A stretch of 64,000 nt of DNA from JAWKWH01 sp041397625 (GTDB lineage Bacteria; Pseudomonadota; Alphaproteobacteria; Rhizobiales; Rhizobiaceae). The position numbers and the translations under genes are program-made. This document shows, one piece after another, positions 44,865 to 53,263 of the stretch. The number at the start of each line of letters is the position of its first letter. Within the stretch, counting starts at the first letter, position 1. The notes under the pieces were generated by a model. It saw only the letters and a program-made list of their open reading frames with translations, did no database searches and was not told the origin of the DNA. The stretch is from contig JAWKWH010000001.1 in assembly GCA_041397625.1 (NCBI GenBank), positions 496,001 to 560,000 of the forward strand, written 5' to 3'.

Positions 44865-45520
44865 ACGGCGCGGCCGATCTCGGCGGCATGATGGGCTTCG
44901 GCCCGGTCGAGCCTGAGGCCTGCGAGCCGCCATTCCACGCCGAGTGGGAACGGCGTGCCTTCGCGATCACGCTTGCCATGGGCGCAACCGGTTCATGGAA
45001 CATCGATCAGTCGCGCTTTGCCCGCGAGAGCCTGCCGCCCGGACAATACCTGACGTCGAGCTACTATCAGATCTGGCTGGCGGCGCTGGAAAAGCTGCTG
45101 GCCGAGCGCGGGCTGGTCAGCGAAGTCGAGATGGCGTCGGGCGGGGCTGAGCCGGGTACTGCGTCGGCGCTGCGCGTGCTGAAAGCCGCCGATGTTGAGG
45201 CCGTGCTTGCGCGCGGTGGCCCGGTCGACCGCGAACCGGCATCGAAGCCGGCCTTTGCGGTTGGTGACAACGTGGTTGCGAGGAACATGCACCCGGAGGG
45301 CCACACGCGGCTGCCGCGTTATCTGCGCGGCCGTCCCGGCCAGGTCGCCGCCATTCACGGCTGCCATGTGTTTGCGGACGCCAGTGCCGCCGGCCGCGGC
45401 GAGGAGCCGCAATGGCTTTATTCGGTCGCGTTCTCGGCCCGTGACCTCTGGGGCCGGGATGGCGCGAAGGACGACCTCGTCATGGCCGATTGCTGGGAGC
45501 CCTATCTTGAGCGCGGCTGA
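44861..45520 (+). CDS. nthB: Nitrile hydratase, beta subunit
   Basis: This 219-residue subunit begins NGAADLGGMMGFGPV, the standard beta-subunit start, and carries the C-terminal SH3-like barrel (FAVGDNVVARNMHPEGHTRLPRY). It partners the alpha subunit. Its end overlaps the accessory gene by 14 bases. Confidence 0.95.
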   Translation: MNGAADLGGMMGFGPVEPEACEPPFHAEWERRAFAITLAMGATGSWNIDQSRFARESLPPGQYLTSSYYQIWLAALEKLLAERGLVSEVEMASGGAEPGTASALRVLKAADVEAVLARGGPVDREPASKPAFAVGDNVVARNMHPEGHTRLPRYLRGRPGQVAAIHGCHVFADASAAGRGEEPQWLYSVAFSARDLWGRDGAKDDLVMADCWEPYLERG

Positions 45521-45857
45521 GGCGATCCCCGGCCTGCTGCTCGGGCGTGACGGCGAACCGGTGTTCGACGCGCCATGGCAGGCGCAGGCCTTCGCGATGA
45601 CCGTCGCGCTGCACGAAAAAGGCGTTTTTACCTGGTCCGAATGGGCGGCGACGCTCGGCCGGGAAATTGCCGATGGCGGTCACGGCGACGGCAATGACGG
45701 ATACTATGCCGCCTGGCTGGCGGCGTTGGAAAACATCATGGCGCAGAAGGGCGTGGCCACTGTTTCCGAGCTTCAGGACCGCAGGGACGCCTGGCGCCGC
45801 GCCGCCGAAGCCACGCCGCACGGCATGCCGATCGAGCTTCAGACCATTGAATCGTGA
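45507..45857 (+). CDS. Nitrile hydratase accessory protein (activator)
   Basis: This 116-residue protein is related to the beta-subunit N-terminus, as nitrile hydratase activators are (FDAPWQAQAFAMTVALHEKG, YYAAWLAALENIMAQKG). It is expected to help cobalt insertion into the alpha subunit. The best start is TTG at 45507, overlapping the nthB stop. No ATG lies nearer. The end of the protein is followed by a broken small gene. Confidence 0.85.
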   Translation: MSAAEAIPGLLLGRDGEPVFDAPWQAQAFAMTVALHEKGVFTWSEWAATLGREIADGGHGDGNDGYYAAWLAALENIMAQKGVATVSELQDRRDAWRRAAEATPHGMPIELQTIES

Positions 45858-45988
45858 TGGATGCGGTCGGGTCGCGGCCGGGAAGTGGCGCCCCAACAGG
45901 TTGTCCACTGCCATGAGGCCTGTGCCGATTGTACATGCGGTCCAGACCGGGACGATCGGGAGATGGCGGCGCGTTGAGCTGAGGAGCG

Positions 45989-46238
45989 ATGGGCCCATGC
46001 CGGCAGCGCCTATCCCGATCTGAAGGGACCGTTCCCGCATCGCTGGGATTATGCCGGCACCGCCCGTCGCATCGAGATCGGCGGCGACCACAAGGTCCTG
46101 ACGATCGGCGAGGAAAAGGACGAGGATACGCTGATCGTCGCAGCCGAAAACCACGGCCGCGTACGCTTCGTCATCGCACTTGACGGCGGCGGTGAACCGC
46201 CGTTTCAGTTGCCGGGCGAGATCGAAAAGGGATCTTGA
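45989..46238 (+). pseudogene. Small frameshifted gene at the end of the nitrile hydratase cluster
   Basis: An ATG at 45989 sits behind a near-ideal ribosome-binding site (GAGGAGCG). Its frame runs into an unrelated reading. A second frame, open from 45978 to the stop at 46236-46238, has good protein character (RWDYAGTARRIEIGG, KVLTIGEEKDEDTLIV) but no start codon. Removing one G from the GGG at 45991-45993 joins them into MAHAGSAYPDLKGPFPHRW and so on, about 82 residues. This is a recent one-base insertion, or a sequence error. The product is not recognised. Confidence 0.6.
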
Positions 46239-46260
46239 ACGCGACCCGACCCGTGCCGGG

Positions 46261-47307
46261 TCAATCTACCGGTTGCGCTTCGGGGAACTTCCACTTTCCG
46301 TCCAGAATGTCGGCACTCGGTACGTAGAGGCGCACCATGTAATTCCAGCCGGCCATGATCGGCAGGCAGTTCGCCATGTTACCGTCGCAGCCACCGAACC
46401 GCACCTCGATCGAGCCATCCGCCTCCTTCTTGGCGGTGATGTTGTTCAGATTGTATGCGTTCAACGCATTGGGCTCATAGTAACCCTTCTCGTTATAGAC
46501 GCTGATCGACCAGAACCCTTTGACGGGCACATCCTTGACCTTGAGGGTGTAGACAGTTTCGCCATCATTCCTCGCAGGCACGACGTTCAGGTAGAGCGTA
46601 TCCTTCTCGGGGATGCCGCCCCACGCCGAGGCCGTGCCGATGAGCCGCCGAACGGGATCGACCTCGCCCTCTCTGCCAAACATGCGCTTGGTGTCCGGCA
46701 AAGTCGATGCGAGCACGAGCAGTGCGTCACGAACCTTCTTGTGGCTGGCCCGGTCCCAGTTCGGTACGCCGAAATCGCCCGGGCCGCCTTCCTGCCCGAC
46801 TGCGATCGCATCCTGCACACGATGGGCGGCATCGATGTCGTCATCATCCGCCGTATCGATCAGCGTACGAATGACGACCATCGCATAGCGGGTCCCGATC
46901 TGCTTCCTGGTCAGCGTATGGGTGCCGCTGCCGTAAAAAACATCGTGGGTATAGTGATCCTCATCGATGATCTGCATCGAGATGTAGCGTTTGCCCGCAT
47001 CCGGCAGCGTGACCGTCACCGGTCCGGCGTCGAGATCGAAGATACCCGCAGAGTAAAGCGTATCGCGATTCAGTCGAATGACGGATTGATTTTCGATCCG
47101 TGCGGGTATCCGGCGATGATTGAGCTTGCCGAAGCCGTTGTCCTTTGCCACCCGGGAGAAATAGAGATCGCTCTCTGCGCGCGGAAAATTGTCCGGCGTC
47201 ACGGCAATGGCTTCCGTGTCCGAGGCAGCGCGGGCTTGCGCTCCCGCAACCAAGCTGGTCAGGGCAACAGTCGCCAGCAACAGAATTATGGAAGATATTT
47301 TTTGCAT
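46261..47307 (-). CDS. DUF1254/DUF1214 exported protein
   Basis: This 348-residue protein has a Sec signal peptide (IILLLATVALTSLVAGAQARA), a DUF1254-like N-terminal part (NRDTLYSAGIFDLDAGPV) and a C-terminal DUF1214 domain (KGFWSISVYNEKGYY). The biochemical function of these domains is unknown. It ends 22 bases from the broken gene on the opposite strand and is 77 bases downstream of a paralogue on the same strand. Confidence 0.85.
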   Translation of the reverse strand: MQKISSIILLLATVALTSLVAGAQARAASDTEAIAVTPDNFPRAESDLYFSRVAKDNGFGKLNHRRIPARIENQSVIRLNRDTLYSAGIFDLDAGPVTVTLPDAGKRYISMQIIDEDHYTHDVFYGSGTHTLTRKQIGTRYAMVVIRTLIDTADDDDIDAAHRVQDAIAVGQEGGPGDFGVPNWDRASHKKVRDALLVLASTLPDTKRMFGREGEVDPVRRLIGTASAWGGIPEKDTLYLNVVPARNDGETVYTLKVKDVPVKGFWSISVYNEKGYYEPNALNAYNLNNITAKKEADGSIEVRFGGCDGNMANCLPIMAGWNYMVRLYVPSADILDGKWKFPEAQPVD

Positions 47308-47383
47308 CCGAACTACCTCTGCTTGATCTTGGAACCTGTCGAATATCGCGGCCCGGCGCCGAAGGGGCCGGGCCGAAATTGCT

Positions 47384-48724
47384 CTAGCTTGCCTGAACGG
47401 CTGGCACTTGATAGCTGCCTTCGAGAAGCGCCACCTTCGGCAGATAGGCTCGCAGAATCAGCACGAAGTTGCCCTCAGCCGGTGACGGCAGCCAGTTTGT
47501 CGCGGGGTCGGACGGCGGCTCCTCACGCGACATGACGATGTTGAACGAGCCGTCGGAAGCGCGCTTCAGGCCGGCCGTGCGGTCGCCGATGGTGTAGCGG
47601 TTGATCGGGTTTTCCGCAAAATAGAGCCTGCCATCCGGCATGAGCCGATACATCGACAGCGACCAGAACGAACCGACAGGCGGCAATTGATCCGCCGCGA
47701 AGGCCAGTTTCCATGATTTCGAGCCGTCAAATCCCTTGCTTTCCGGCCCGCCCGCGCGAAGATACATCGCCTCGACGCGCGGCAGGGCCGCGAGTCCGCC
47801 GATGGCGACGGCGCCTCGATAATCGTAGTCCTGCCCGAAATCGCCGATACTGTAGTGCGGAAACGCCCAGCCGTTGCGCACCAGCGTTTCCCTGCGGATC
47901 TTAAGCAACCGGCTTCCATAGTCTTTAATTCCGGCCTCGATCTCCGCGATCTGGTCCGGCGAAAATACTGATGGATCGAAAGTTTTTCCGAACTGAAGAA
48001 GCGGCGAGATGCTTTCGAGGATGCGCGAGTCCGTCACCGGCGGCGGGTTCTCGTTCATCAATTCCTGCACGGCGGCGAAATATTCGTTCCACGGTGCGTT
48101 GCGCTGGACGTAGCTTTTCGGATCGGCGGCGTCCGGCCCCTTGATCGTCCATGCGTCCTGGAAGGCATGGGCCTGAGCGAGATCGCTGTCGCCATCGACA
48201 AGCGTGCGGCCGAGAAGCCACACCGAGTTTGTTGGCGCGCGGATCGCCTGCGGAATGTCTGCCGTCTCGTTCGGCCCGATGACGGTGAACTCGCGTGCAC
48301 TCGAACCGGACGTGCGGGTGCCGACGATGGCGAAATTGTTGGAATACATGTCCATCAGCGGCAGGCAGTAATACCGATCGCCGGACGCGGGCACGGAGAT
48401 CACGACGGGGCCGTTCTCAAGGTTCAGCCAGGCCTGCGAATACAGGGTGTCGTTGTTGGGCGTCGTGACAAACTGCCCCTTCGCAGTGATGAGCGCCCGT
48501 TGGTGCTGGAAGGTGTTCGGCTTCACGCCCTCAGCAAAGCGCGCCGCCCGCTGCGCGGCCATTTCGATGAGCGGCAGTCCCCAGATCCAAGCGTCGCAGG
48601 CGGATACACGCAAACTGCCCCCGGTCGCGGCCTGCGGTGTCGCCGATTGGGCGTGGGCCTCGGAATAGGCGCGGCCCGCAGCCAGCGCCGCGGTCGTCCA
48701 AGCCAGAAAATGTCGCCGATTCAT
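47384..48724 (-). CDS. DUF1254/DUF1214 exported protein (paralogue)
   Basis: This 446-residue protein has an RR-type N-terminal signal (MNRRHFLAWTTAALAAGRAY), then DUF1254 (NNDTLYSQAWLNLENGPVV) and DUF1214 (VGSFWSLSMYRLMPDGRLYF) domains. The domain order and blocks match those of the next gene, showing a tandem duplication or paired recruitment. The RR motif suggests Tat export, which usually implies a folded or cofactor-bearing protein. Function unknown. Confidence 0.85.
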   Translation of the reverse strand: MNRRHFLAWTTAALAAGRAYSEAHAQSATPQAATGGSLRVSACDAWIWGLPLIEMAAQRAARFAEGVKPNTFQHQRALITAKGQFVTTPNNDTLYSQAWLNLENGPVVISVPASGDRYYCLPLMDMYSNNFAIVGTRTSGSSAREFTVIGPNETADIPQAIRAPTNSVWLLGRTLVDGDSDLAQAHAFQDAWTIKGPDAADPKSYVQRNAPWNEYFAAVQELMNENPPPVTDSRILESISPLLQFGKTFDPSVFSPDQIAEIEAGIKDYGSRLLKIRRETLVRNGWAFPHYSIGDFGQDYDYRGAVAIGGLAALPRVEAMYLRAGGPESKGFDGSKSWKLAFAADQLPPVGSFWSLSMYRLMPDGRLYFAENPINRYTIGDRTAGLKRASDGSFNIVMSREEPPSDPATNWLPSPAEGNFVLILRAYLPKVALLEGSYQVPAVQAS

Positions 48725-49258
48725 ACTGTCCTCCTTTACTTCGGTTACCTACGAACGGTGTAAGCGAGACGTAACGCCGATACCACTCTCAACCGCAACA
48801 AGTGGTTGAGACTGAAAATTCATTCATCCTGAATTTTGCAGAATGTCGACATTATGAACGACACTGAGCCTGACCGGTATCGCCGCTTCCCTCCCTGAAT
48901 TTTTATTGTCCCTGCGGGGAAACTTAGGCGCGTGTAACACAAGGTGTCAATTGACGTCGGCAGAAAATCCGCTGCGATCGCATCGGCTTAACGGCAAAGC
49001 GTTTTTGGACGAGAACGTGGCTCACGGGGCTTTGTTCGCTCGGGGTTTTCCAGACGGTTTTCACATTCGATACTCGATCGCTTTTCGGCCTCGTTCAGAC
49101 CTTCGGCATCCCGCCGGCTTCTCGCCGCGCTTGCGGGTCGAGCCCCCATGTTCACGCGGTCGTCCAGAGGTTTTTGGCTGAAATCTCCGGGCCGGTCGCG
49201 GCGATGCCCGCAACCGTTGCAACAAGCTGTCGAAATCAATTCGCCGGGAGAACGGCTT
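48725..49258. other. Long intergenic region with no recognisable gene
   Basis: This 534-base stretch lies between the start of the DUF1254 gene and the end of marR, both on the minus strand. The left part (48770-48870) is AT-rich and probably holds the DUF1254 gene promoter. Short open frames exist on both strands but none looks like a protein. No RNA gene, repeat or IS end was recognised. Confidence 0.5.
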
Positions 49259-49813
49259 TTATGCCGCCGCTGCCGCTTCGAGCATCAATGCCTTCTTTTC
49301 CACCGGACAGTCATCGCCTCCGCAGGCGACGGCGTCACAAAGACGGCAAATCTGCTCCGACTCAAGCCGGCTTCCGGTCATCTCCGACAGGATGATACCC
49401 GCCGCTTGCTCGATGACCTGTCTGTCGGTGTCGGAGATCTTCGAAAGGACGGGCTCGATTGCCGAACGTCTTGCCCGCAGGATCGTGTCCCGCATCTCAT
49501 AGCCCTCGGCTGTCAGGCTGACATGCACCTCCCGCCGGTCGGACCGGGCGGCAACCTTGCTGACGTATTGCGACTTCTCCAGTCTTTCCACGAGCCTGAC
49601 GGCAGCCGAATGGGAGAGGCCGCAGATTGCCGCGATATCGCTGATCGTCTGCGCCGTTTCCTGATGGGCGATGCTGATCAGACAGGCACAAGCGGTCGGC
49701 GACATACCGCTTGCGCCAACAGTGGCATCCATCTGAAGATCGTGAATCTTCAGCGCAAGGGTTCCGATCAAGTTAAGGCCGGCGTTCTGTTCGGACATCA
49801 TTGCATGCATCAT
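49259..49813 (-). CDS. MarR family transcriptional regulator
   Basis: This 184-residue regulator has a winged helix-turn-helix (ICGLSHSAAVRLVERLEKSQYV, wing DRREVHVSLTAEG). A C-terminal cysteine-containing segment (ICRLCDAVACGGDDCPV, five cysteines) is unusual for MarR and could bind metal or sense redox change. TATAAT on the minus strand (49833-49828) lies just upstream of the first ATG. It is divergent from the Rieske oxygenase gene, which it probably regulates. Start choice among four nearby ATGs is uncertain. Confidence 0.88.
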   Translation of the reverse strand: MMHAMMSEQNAGLNLIGTLALKIHDLQMDATVGASGMSPTACACLISIAHQETAQTISDIAAICGLSHSAAVRLVERLEKSQYVSKVAARSDRREVHVSLTAEGYEMRDTILRARRSAIEPVLSKISDTDRQVIEQAAGIILSEMTGSRLESEQICRLCDAVACGGDDCPVEKKALMLEAAAAA

Positions 49814-49838
49814 ACATGGAAAGCTGCATTATACCAAT

Positions 49839-49861
49839 TCGTTCCTTCGCGTGAAGAACGA
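49839..49861. promoter_or_regulatory. Imperfect inverted repeat, candidate MarR operator
   Basis: Arms TCGTTC (49839-49844) and GAACGA (49856-49861) lie in the 80-base space between the divergent marR and Rieske genes. The arm centres are 17 bases apart. The position next to the minus-strand -10 element fits autoregulation plus control of the oxygenase. Confidence 0.4.
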
Positions 49862-49893
49862 AAAGAAAAACGTCATTAACAAGGAGATGACTC

Positions 49894-51048
49894 ATGACTG
49901 TGATAAATACAACTTCTTTTGTGCCGACTTTGCCTGCCAGTACGTATTTTTGCGAGAAACGGTATCAGGAGGAGTTCGACAAAATATTCAAGAACGAGTG
50001 GATTTATGCTCTGCATGAATCCCAGATTCCGGATGCGGGATCCTACGAAACATTCGAGCTCGGACCGGTGCCGCTACTGATCGTTCGCGGGCAGGACGGT
50101 GTCGTGCGCGCATTCTACAATGTCTGCGTGCATCGCGGCCACATCCTGGCCAGCGGCAGCGGAAAGGCCAGTCGATTCGTATGTCCGTATCATGCATGGA
50201 CCTATCAAACGGACGGTACGCTGCGCGGCGCTCCCGGCGCCCGGGTGTCCAACATGCCCGATTGCACCCGTTCCCTGCGCCAGGTCGAGACCCGCATTCG
50301 CGACGGCTTCGTTTTCGTCCGGTTGGAAGAGGGCGAGGATGATTTCGACGAGAAGTTTGCGGGCTTCTTCGAGGAGCTGAACCGCACCTTGCCCAATCTG
50401 TCGCGCATGCGTTTCGTGCGGCGCTTCAAGGCACCGGTTCAGTGCAACTGGAAGATCATGGTCGAGAATTACCTGGAGTGCTACCATTGCTCGGTGACGC
50501 ACCCCGCCCTGGCGGAGCTTATCGATCTCGAGAACTTCAGGATTTTCCAGAACGAATACTATCTGACGACCACGGCACCGGCGGGTTCGCCGGACAACGC
50601 GGCATTTCGCTATACGCCGCGCGAGGACATGCAGACGCGGTTCACCGGATGGGGCCTGTGGCCGAACTCCAGTTTCAACATCTTTCCCGGACAGGACAAC
50701 ATCCTGATATTCCACATGGTGCCTTCGTCCGCCGAGGAAACCTATGGCTATTGCGACTTCTTCTTCCTCGACGGAAAGGTCGACGAGGAGGCGGATGCCC
50801 TGATGGCCTGGGAGGTCGACATTCTGGAGAGCGAGGACAACGATCTCATCATGTCCGCCCACAAGGGCATGAAGTCCGGCGCGCTGGACCACGGAACGTT
50901 CATCCTCGACACGGCCAATCACACGATCAGCGAGGAGCCGCTCGCCCATTTCAACACCATGGTCGAGCGGGCATTGAACGGCCGGGCCTCGACGCAGGAC
51001 TACTGGCAGATGTCGGAGCGGCTGGCCGCGGGAAGGGGCGGCCGGTGA
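49894..51048 (+). CDS. Rieske non-haem iron oxygenase, alpha subunit
   Basis: This 384-residue oxygenase has a Rieske [2Fe-2S] site CVHRGH (Cys78, His80) and CPYHAW (Cys97, His100). The mononuclear iron site is NYLECYHCSVTH (Glu195, His198, His203). Glu195 replaces the usual bridging Asp, as in the carnitine monooxygenase CntA group. Length and motifs suit monooxygenases of quaternary amines rather than aromatic-ring dioxygenases. No reductase gene is adjacent. AAGGAG precedes the ATG. It is coupled by a one-base overlap to an EamA transporter. Confidence 0.86.
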   Translation: MTVINTTSFVPTLPASTYFCEKRYQEEFDKIFKNEWIYALHESQIPDAGSYETFELGPVPLLIVRGQDGVVRAFYNVCVHRGHILASGSGKASRFVCPYHAWTYQTDGTLRGAPGARVSNMPDCTRSLRQVETRIRDGFVFVRLEEGEDDFDEKFAGFFEELNRTLPNLSRMRFVRRFKAPVQCNWKIMVENYLECYHCSVTHPALAELIDLENFRIFQNEYYLTTTAPAGSPDNAAFRYTPREDMQTRFTGWGLWPNSSFNIFPGQDNILIFHMVPSSAEETYGYCDFFFLDGKVDEEADALMAWEVDILESEDNDLIMSAHKGMKSGALDHGTFILDTANHTISEEPLAHFNTMVERALNGRASTQDYWQMSERLAAGRGGR

Positions 51049-51998
51049 TGCACCCGTCCCAAAAGGGGGTGGCGGCAGCCACCCTCGCTTCCCTCTGCTG
51101 GGGCAGCGCGACGGTGATGTCGAAATACGCGCTTGACGATGTCTCGCCGGTCGCGCTGCTGACGTTGCAACTGGCGGCCAGCACGGCTTGCCTCTGGCTG
51201 GTCGTCTGGCTCCGGCAAGTGAGCGTGCCGCGTCTGATGGCGCTGGCGCCGATTGCAATTCTGGGCCTGTTGGAGCCCGGACTTGCCTATCTGCTCGGCC
51301 TGATCGCCCTGACGGATGTCGGCGCCGGGTCGGCGACGCTCATCCTGGCGTCCGAAGCGATCATGATCGTCATCGTGTCGGCCGTGCTGTTCCGGCAGTT
51401 GCCCGGCGCCCTGTTCGCGGTGCTGTCGGTCATCGCCTTTGCCGGCCTCGTCATGGCGCTGGGCCTGTGGGACGCCGGCAACGAAGAGAACGGCGTCTTC
51501 GGCGTGGTGCTGATGTTCCTGGCCACGGCGAGCGCTGCCTTCTATGTCGTGCTCAGCGGCCGGATCGCCGACACGCAGGACCCGGTTGTCGCGGTCACCG
51601 CGCAGCAGACCGTGGCGCTGGCGGCCGTGCTCGTCATCCTGCCGCTCGAGATCTTCGGCCGAGATGCCGGCGTCTCGATGCCGAAAAGCCCGGAAACCTG
51701 GTTCGTGGTGATCGCCTCGGGCATCATCCAATACGGCATCGCGTTTTCGCTCTACATGTATGCGCTGTCGAAGATCCCGGCCAATCTCGCCGGCAGCTTC
51801 CTCAACCTCATTCCGGTGTTCGGGCTCTCGATCGCGTTCGTGGCACTCGGCGAGGCGCTTTCCATGATCCAGCTGACAGGCGCGGCGATCACCATCCTGG
51901 CGCTCACCGTGATCAATCTCAAAGCCGAGGCGGTCGTCGAGCCGGCTGAAACCGGGCACCCGGACATGCCGGCCGGCGCGGAGGGCGGAGGTGAATGA
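51048..51998 (+). CDS. EamA/DMT-family transporter
   Basis: This 316-residue protein has ten predicted membrane segments in two homologous EamA halves (about 10-145 and 155-295; LCWGSATVMSKYAL at the N-terminus). ATG at 51048 overlaps the oxygenase stop by one base. DMT carriers move small metabolites. With the oxygenase it may import the substrate or export the product. The C-terminal tail is Glu/Gly/Pro-rich. Confidence 0.88.
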   Translation: MHPSQKGVAAATLASLCWGSATVMSKYALDDVSPVALLTLQLAASTACLWLVVWLRQVSVPRLMALAPIAILGLLEPGLAYLLGLIALTDVGAGSATLILASEAIMIVIVSAVLFRQLPGALFAVLSVIAFAGLVMALGLWDAGNEENGVFGVVLMFLATASAAFYVVLSGRIADTQDPVVAVTAQQTVALAAVLVILPLEIFGRDAGVSMPKSPETWFVVIASGIIQYGIAFSLYMYALSKIPANLAGSFLNLIPVFGLSIAFVALGEALSMIQLTGAAITILALTVINLKAEAVVEPAETGHPDMPAGAEGGGE

Positions 51999-52029
51999 GA
52001 CAGGCTGGCGGATGGAATTGCCGTCCATT

Positions 52030-52086
52030 CCCCTCATCCGCCCCTTCGGGGCACCTTCTCCCCGCAGGCGGGGAGAAGGGGGTGAG
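52030..52086. repeat. Short palindromic intergenic repeat (rhizobial type)
   Basis: A small GCCCC-TTC-GGGGC hairpin is followed by a 12-bp stem CCTTCTCCCCGC (52054-52065) / GCGGGGAGAAGG (52068-52079). This two-hairpin sequence, starting CCCCTCATCCGCC, is of a kind I know from intergenic regions of Mesorhizobium, Brucella and relatives. It sits just after the EamA gene. Confidence 0.7.
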
Positions 52087-52206
52087 GCGACAAGCTGGGA
52101 TTTTGGGCTATTGGGGGAGATCGAACGAGTTTGTGGTCACCGGGCACGGCTTCGCCTTCCCGCGATGCCTCCATCCGGGGTGAATTTTCGGCGAAGAAGG
52201 ACGCGC

Positions 52207-53076
52207 CTATGGCGGTTTGAGACCGCAGTCGCGCGCCAGAAAGTGGCACTCGCGCAATATGTCGTCGACTACGTGGCGGGGCCGCTTGCGGTGGCCGGGC
52301 GGCGGTCCGGGGCGGAGAGGCCCGACGCCTCCCTGACCCGGTTCGGCTTTTGACCGCCGCGCCATCAGCTTGTTGAGACGTCTGGCCTGCCGGGGCAGGG
52401 TTTTCAGCGCAAGCTCGAACTTCTCGATGCGGCGCAGGATCGCGCCCGCGTCAAACGCCAGCTCCGGCGGCCTTGGCCTCCGGTCGAAAACGCCCGGCAC
52501 GGAGATGCGCGGCGGCACGCGGATACGGCCGGCGCTTTCGCTCCAGGCGCGCCGGGGCGGATCGGTGAGGCGGAAGCAGGCCGGGCGGTTGCCGCGGGCG
52601 AAGGCGGTAAAATCCGGCAGGGGTTTAACGTACGTACCCAACCTCCCCCTTGAGGGGAGGTCGGCGACTGGCTCGCAATGCGAGACAGAGCCGGGTGGGG
52701 GTAATTCATTTCCATCCCGCCTCTCCGTCACCCCCACCCGTTCGACCGTCGTTTCACTCGGTCTCACGTGCCTCCCCTCAAGGGGGAGGCGGGTTGTCGC
52801 TCTTGCCTGCAATGCCGCCGCGACGATGACGATCAGGCGCCGCAGCGCCGCCTCCGCCGGGCGCAGGATGCGCGCGATGAAGCGGTGAAGCGGGCGCGGA
52901 TCGGCCCTTCGAGGCCCATTGCCTTCATCCTGAGGTGCGAGCAAAGCGAGCCTCGAAGGGACGGGCAATGGGCGCCTCAGGGTGAGGGATTGCATCATTT
53001 CCGCCAGCGGCACGAGATCGGCGATGACGGCGACCAGCGCCGCCCGGTTTCTCTCGATTGCCAGCTTCCAGTCCAT
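52207..53076 (-). CDS. Conserved hypothetical protein enlarged by two in-frame repeat insertions
   Basis: The frame encodes 289 residues. The start (DWKLAIERNRAALVAVIADL), the middle (RPLHRFIARILRPAEAALRRLI) and the C-terminal third (ALKTLPRQARRLNKLMARR, GPLRPGPPPGHRK, DDILRECHFLARD) resemble a rhizobial hypothetical family that is shorter in my recollection. Between them lie two palindromic repeats translated in frame: about residues 30-57 and 96-145. The gene stays open across both. Whether it still makes a working protein is unclear. Function unknown. Confidence 0.6.
   Translation of the reverse strand: MDWKLAIERNRAALVAVIADLVPLAEMMQSLTLRRPLPVPSRLALLAPQDEGNGPRRADPRPLHRFIARILRPAEAALRRLIVIVAAALQARATTRLPLEGRHVRPSETTVERVGVTERRDGNELPPPGSVSHCEPVADLPSRGRLGTYVKPLPDFTAFARGNRPACFRLTDPPRRAWSESAGRIRVPPRISVPGVFDRRPRPPELAFDAGAILRRIEKFELALKTLPRQARRLNKLMARRSKAEPGQGGVGPLRPGPPPGHRKRPRHVVDDILRECHFLARDCGLKPP
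52642..52789. repeat. Palindromic mobile-type repeat with 19-bp terminal inverted repeats
   Basis: Ends CCTCCCCCTTGAGGGGAGG (52642-52660) and its exact reverse complement (52771-52789) enclose an inner inverted repeat CGGGTGGGGGT (52692-52702) / ACCCCCACCCG (52730-52740). The 148-base unit looks like a RIME- or MITE-type element. It lies inside the hypothetical gene without breaking the frame. Confidence 0.75.
52905..52984. repeat. Second palindromic repeat inside the same gene
   Basis: CCCTTCGAGGC (52905-52915) pairs with GCCTCGAAGGG (52950-52960). GCCCATTGCC (52914-52923) pairs with GGCAATGGGC (52964-52973). CATCCTGAGG pairs with CCTCAGGGTG at the end, with one mismatch. The overlapping pairings mark a compact palindromic unit of a different family from the first. 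Confidence 0.7.
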
Positions 53077-53263
53077 GGCCCGTTTCCCGTTCGACCGGGC
53101 AGGATAGGGGAGGGCGAGGGGGTGTGGATGAAGTCCGTCGCTGGCGGTCGGCAGCCGGTCGTGAAATCAATGCGTTGGTCGCCATGGTTGCGCATTTTGT
53201 CCACGTGAACGCGCGCGCTTCATCATCGTTATCGCGCCCGGCGGCGGCAAGCTGCCGATCAGG

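Noticed and set aside
48906..49239. Small open frames in the 534-base gap
   Set aside because: They have no ribosome-binding site, skewed composition and no similarity to known small proteins.
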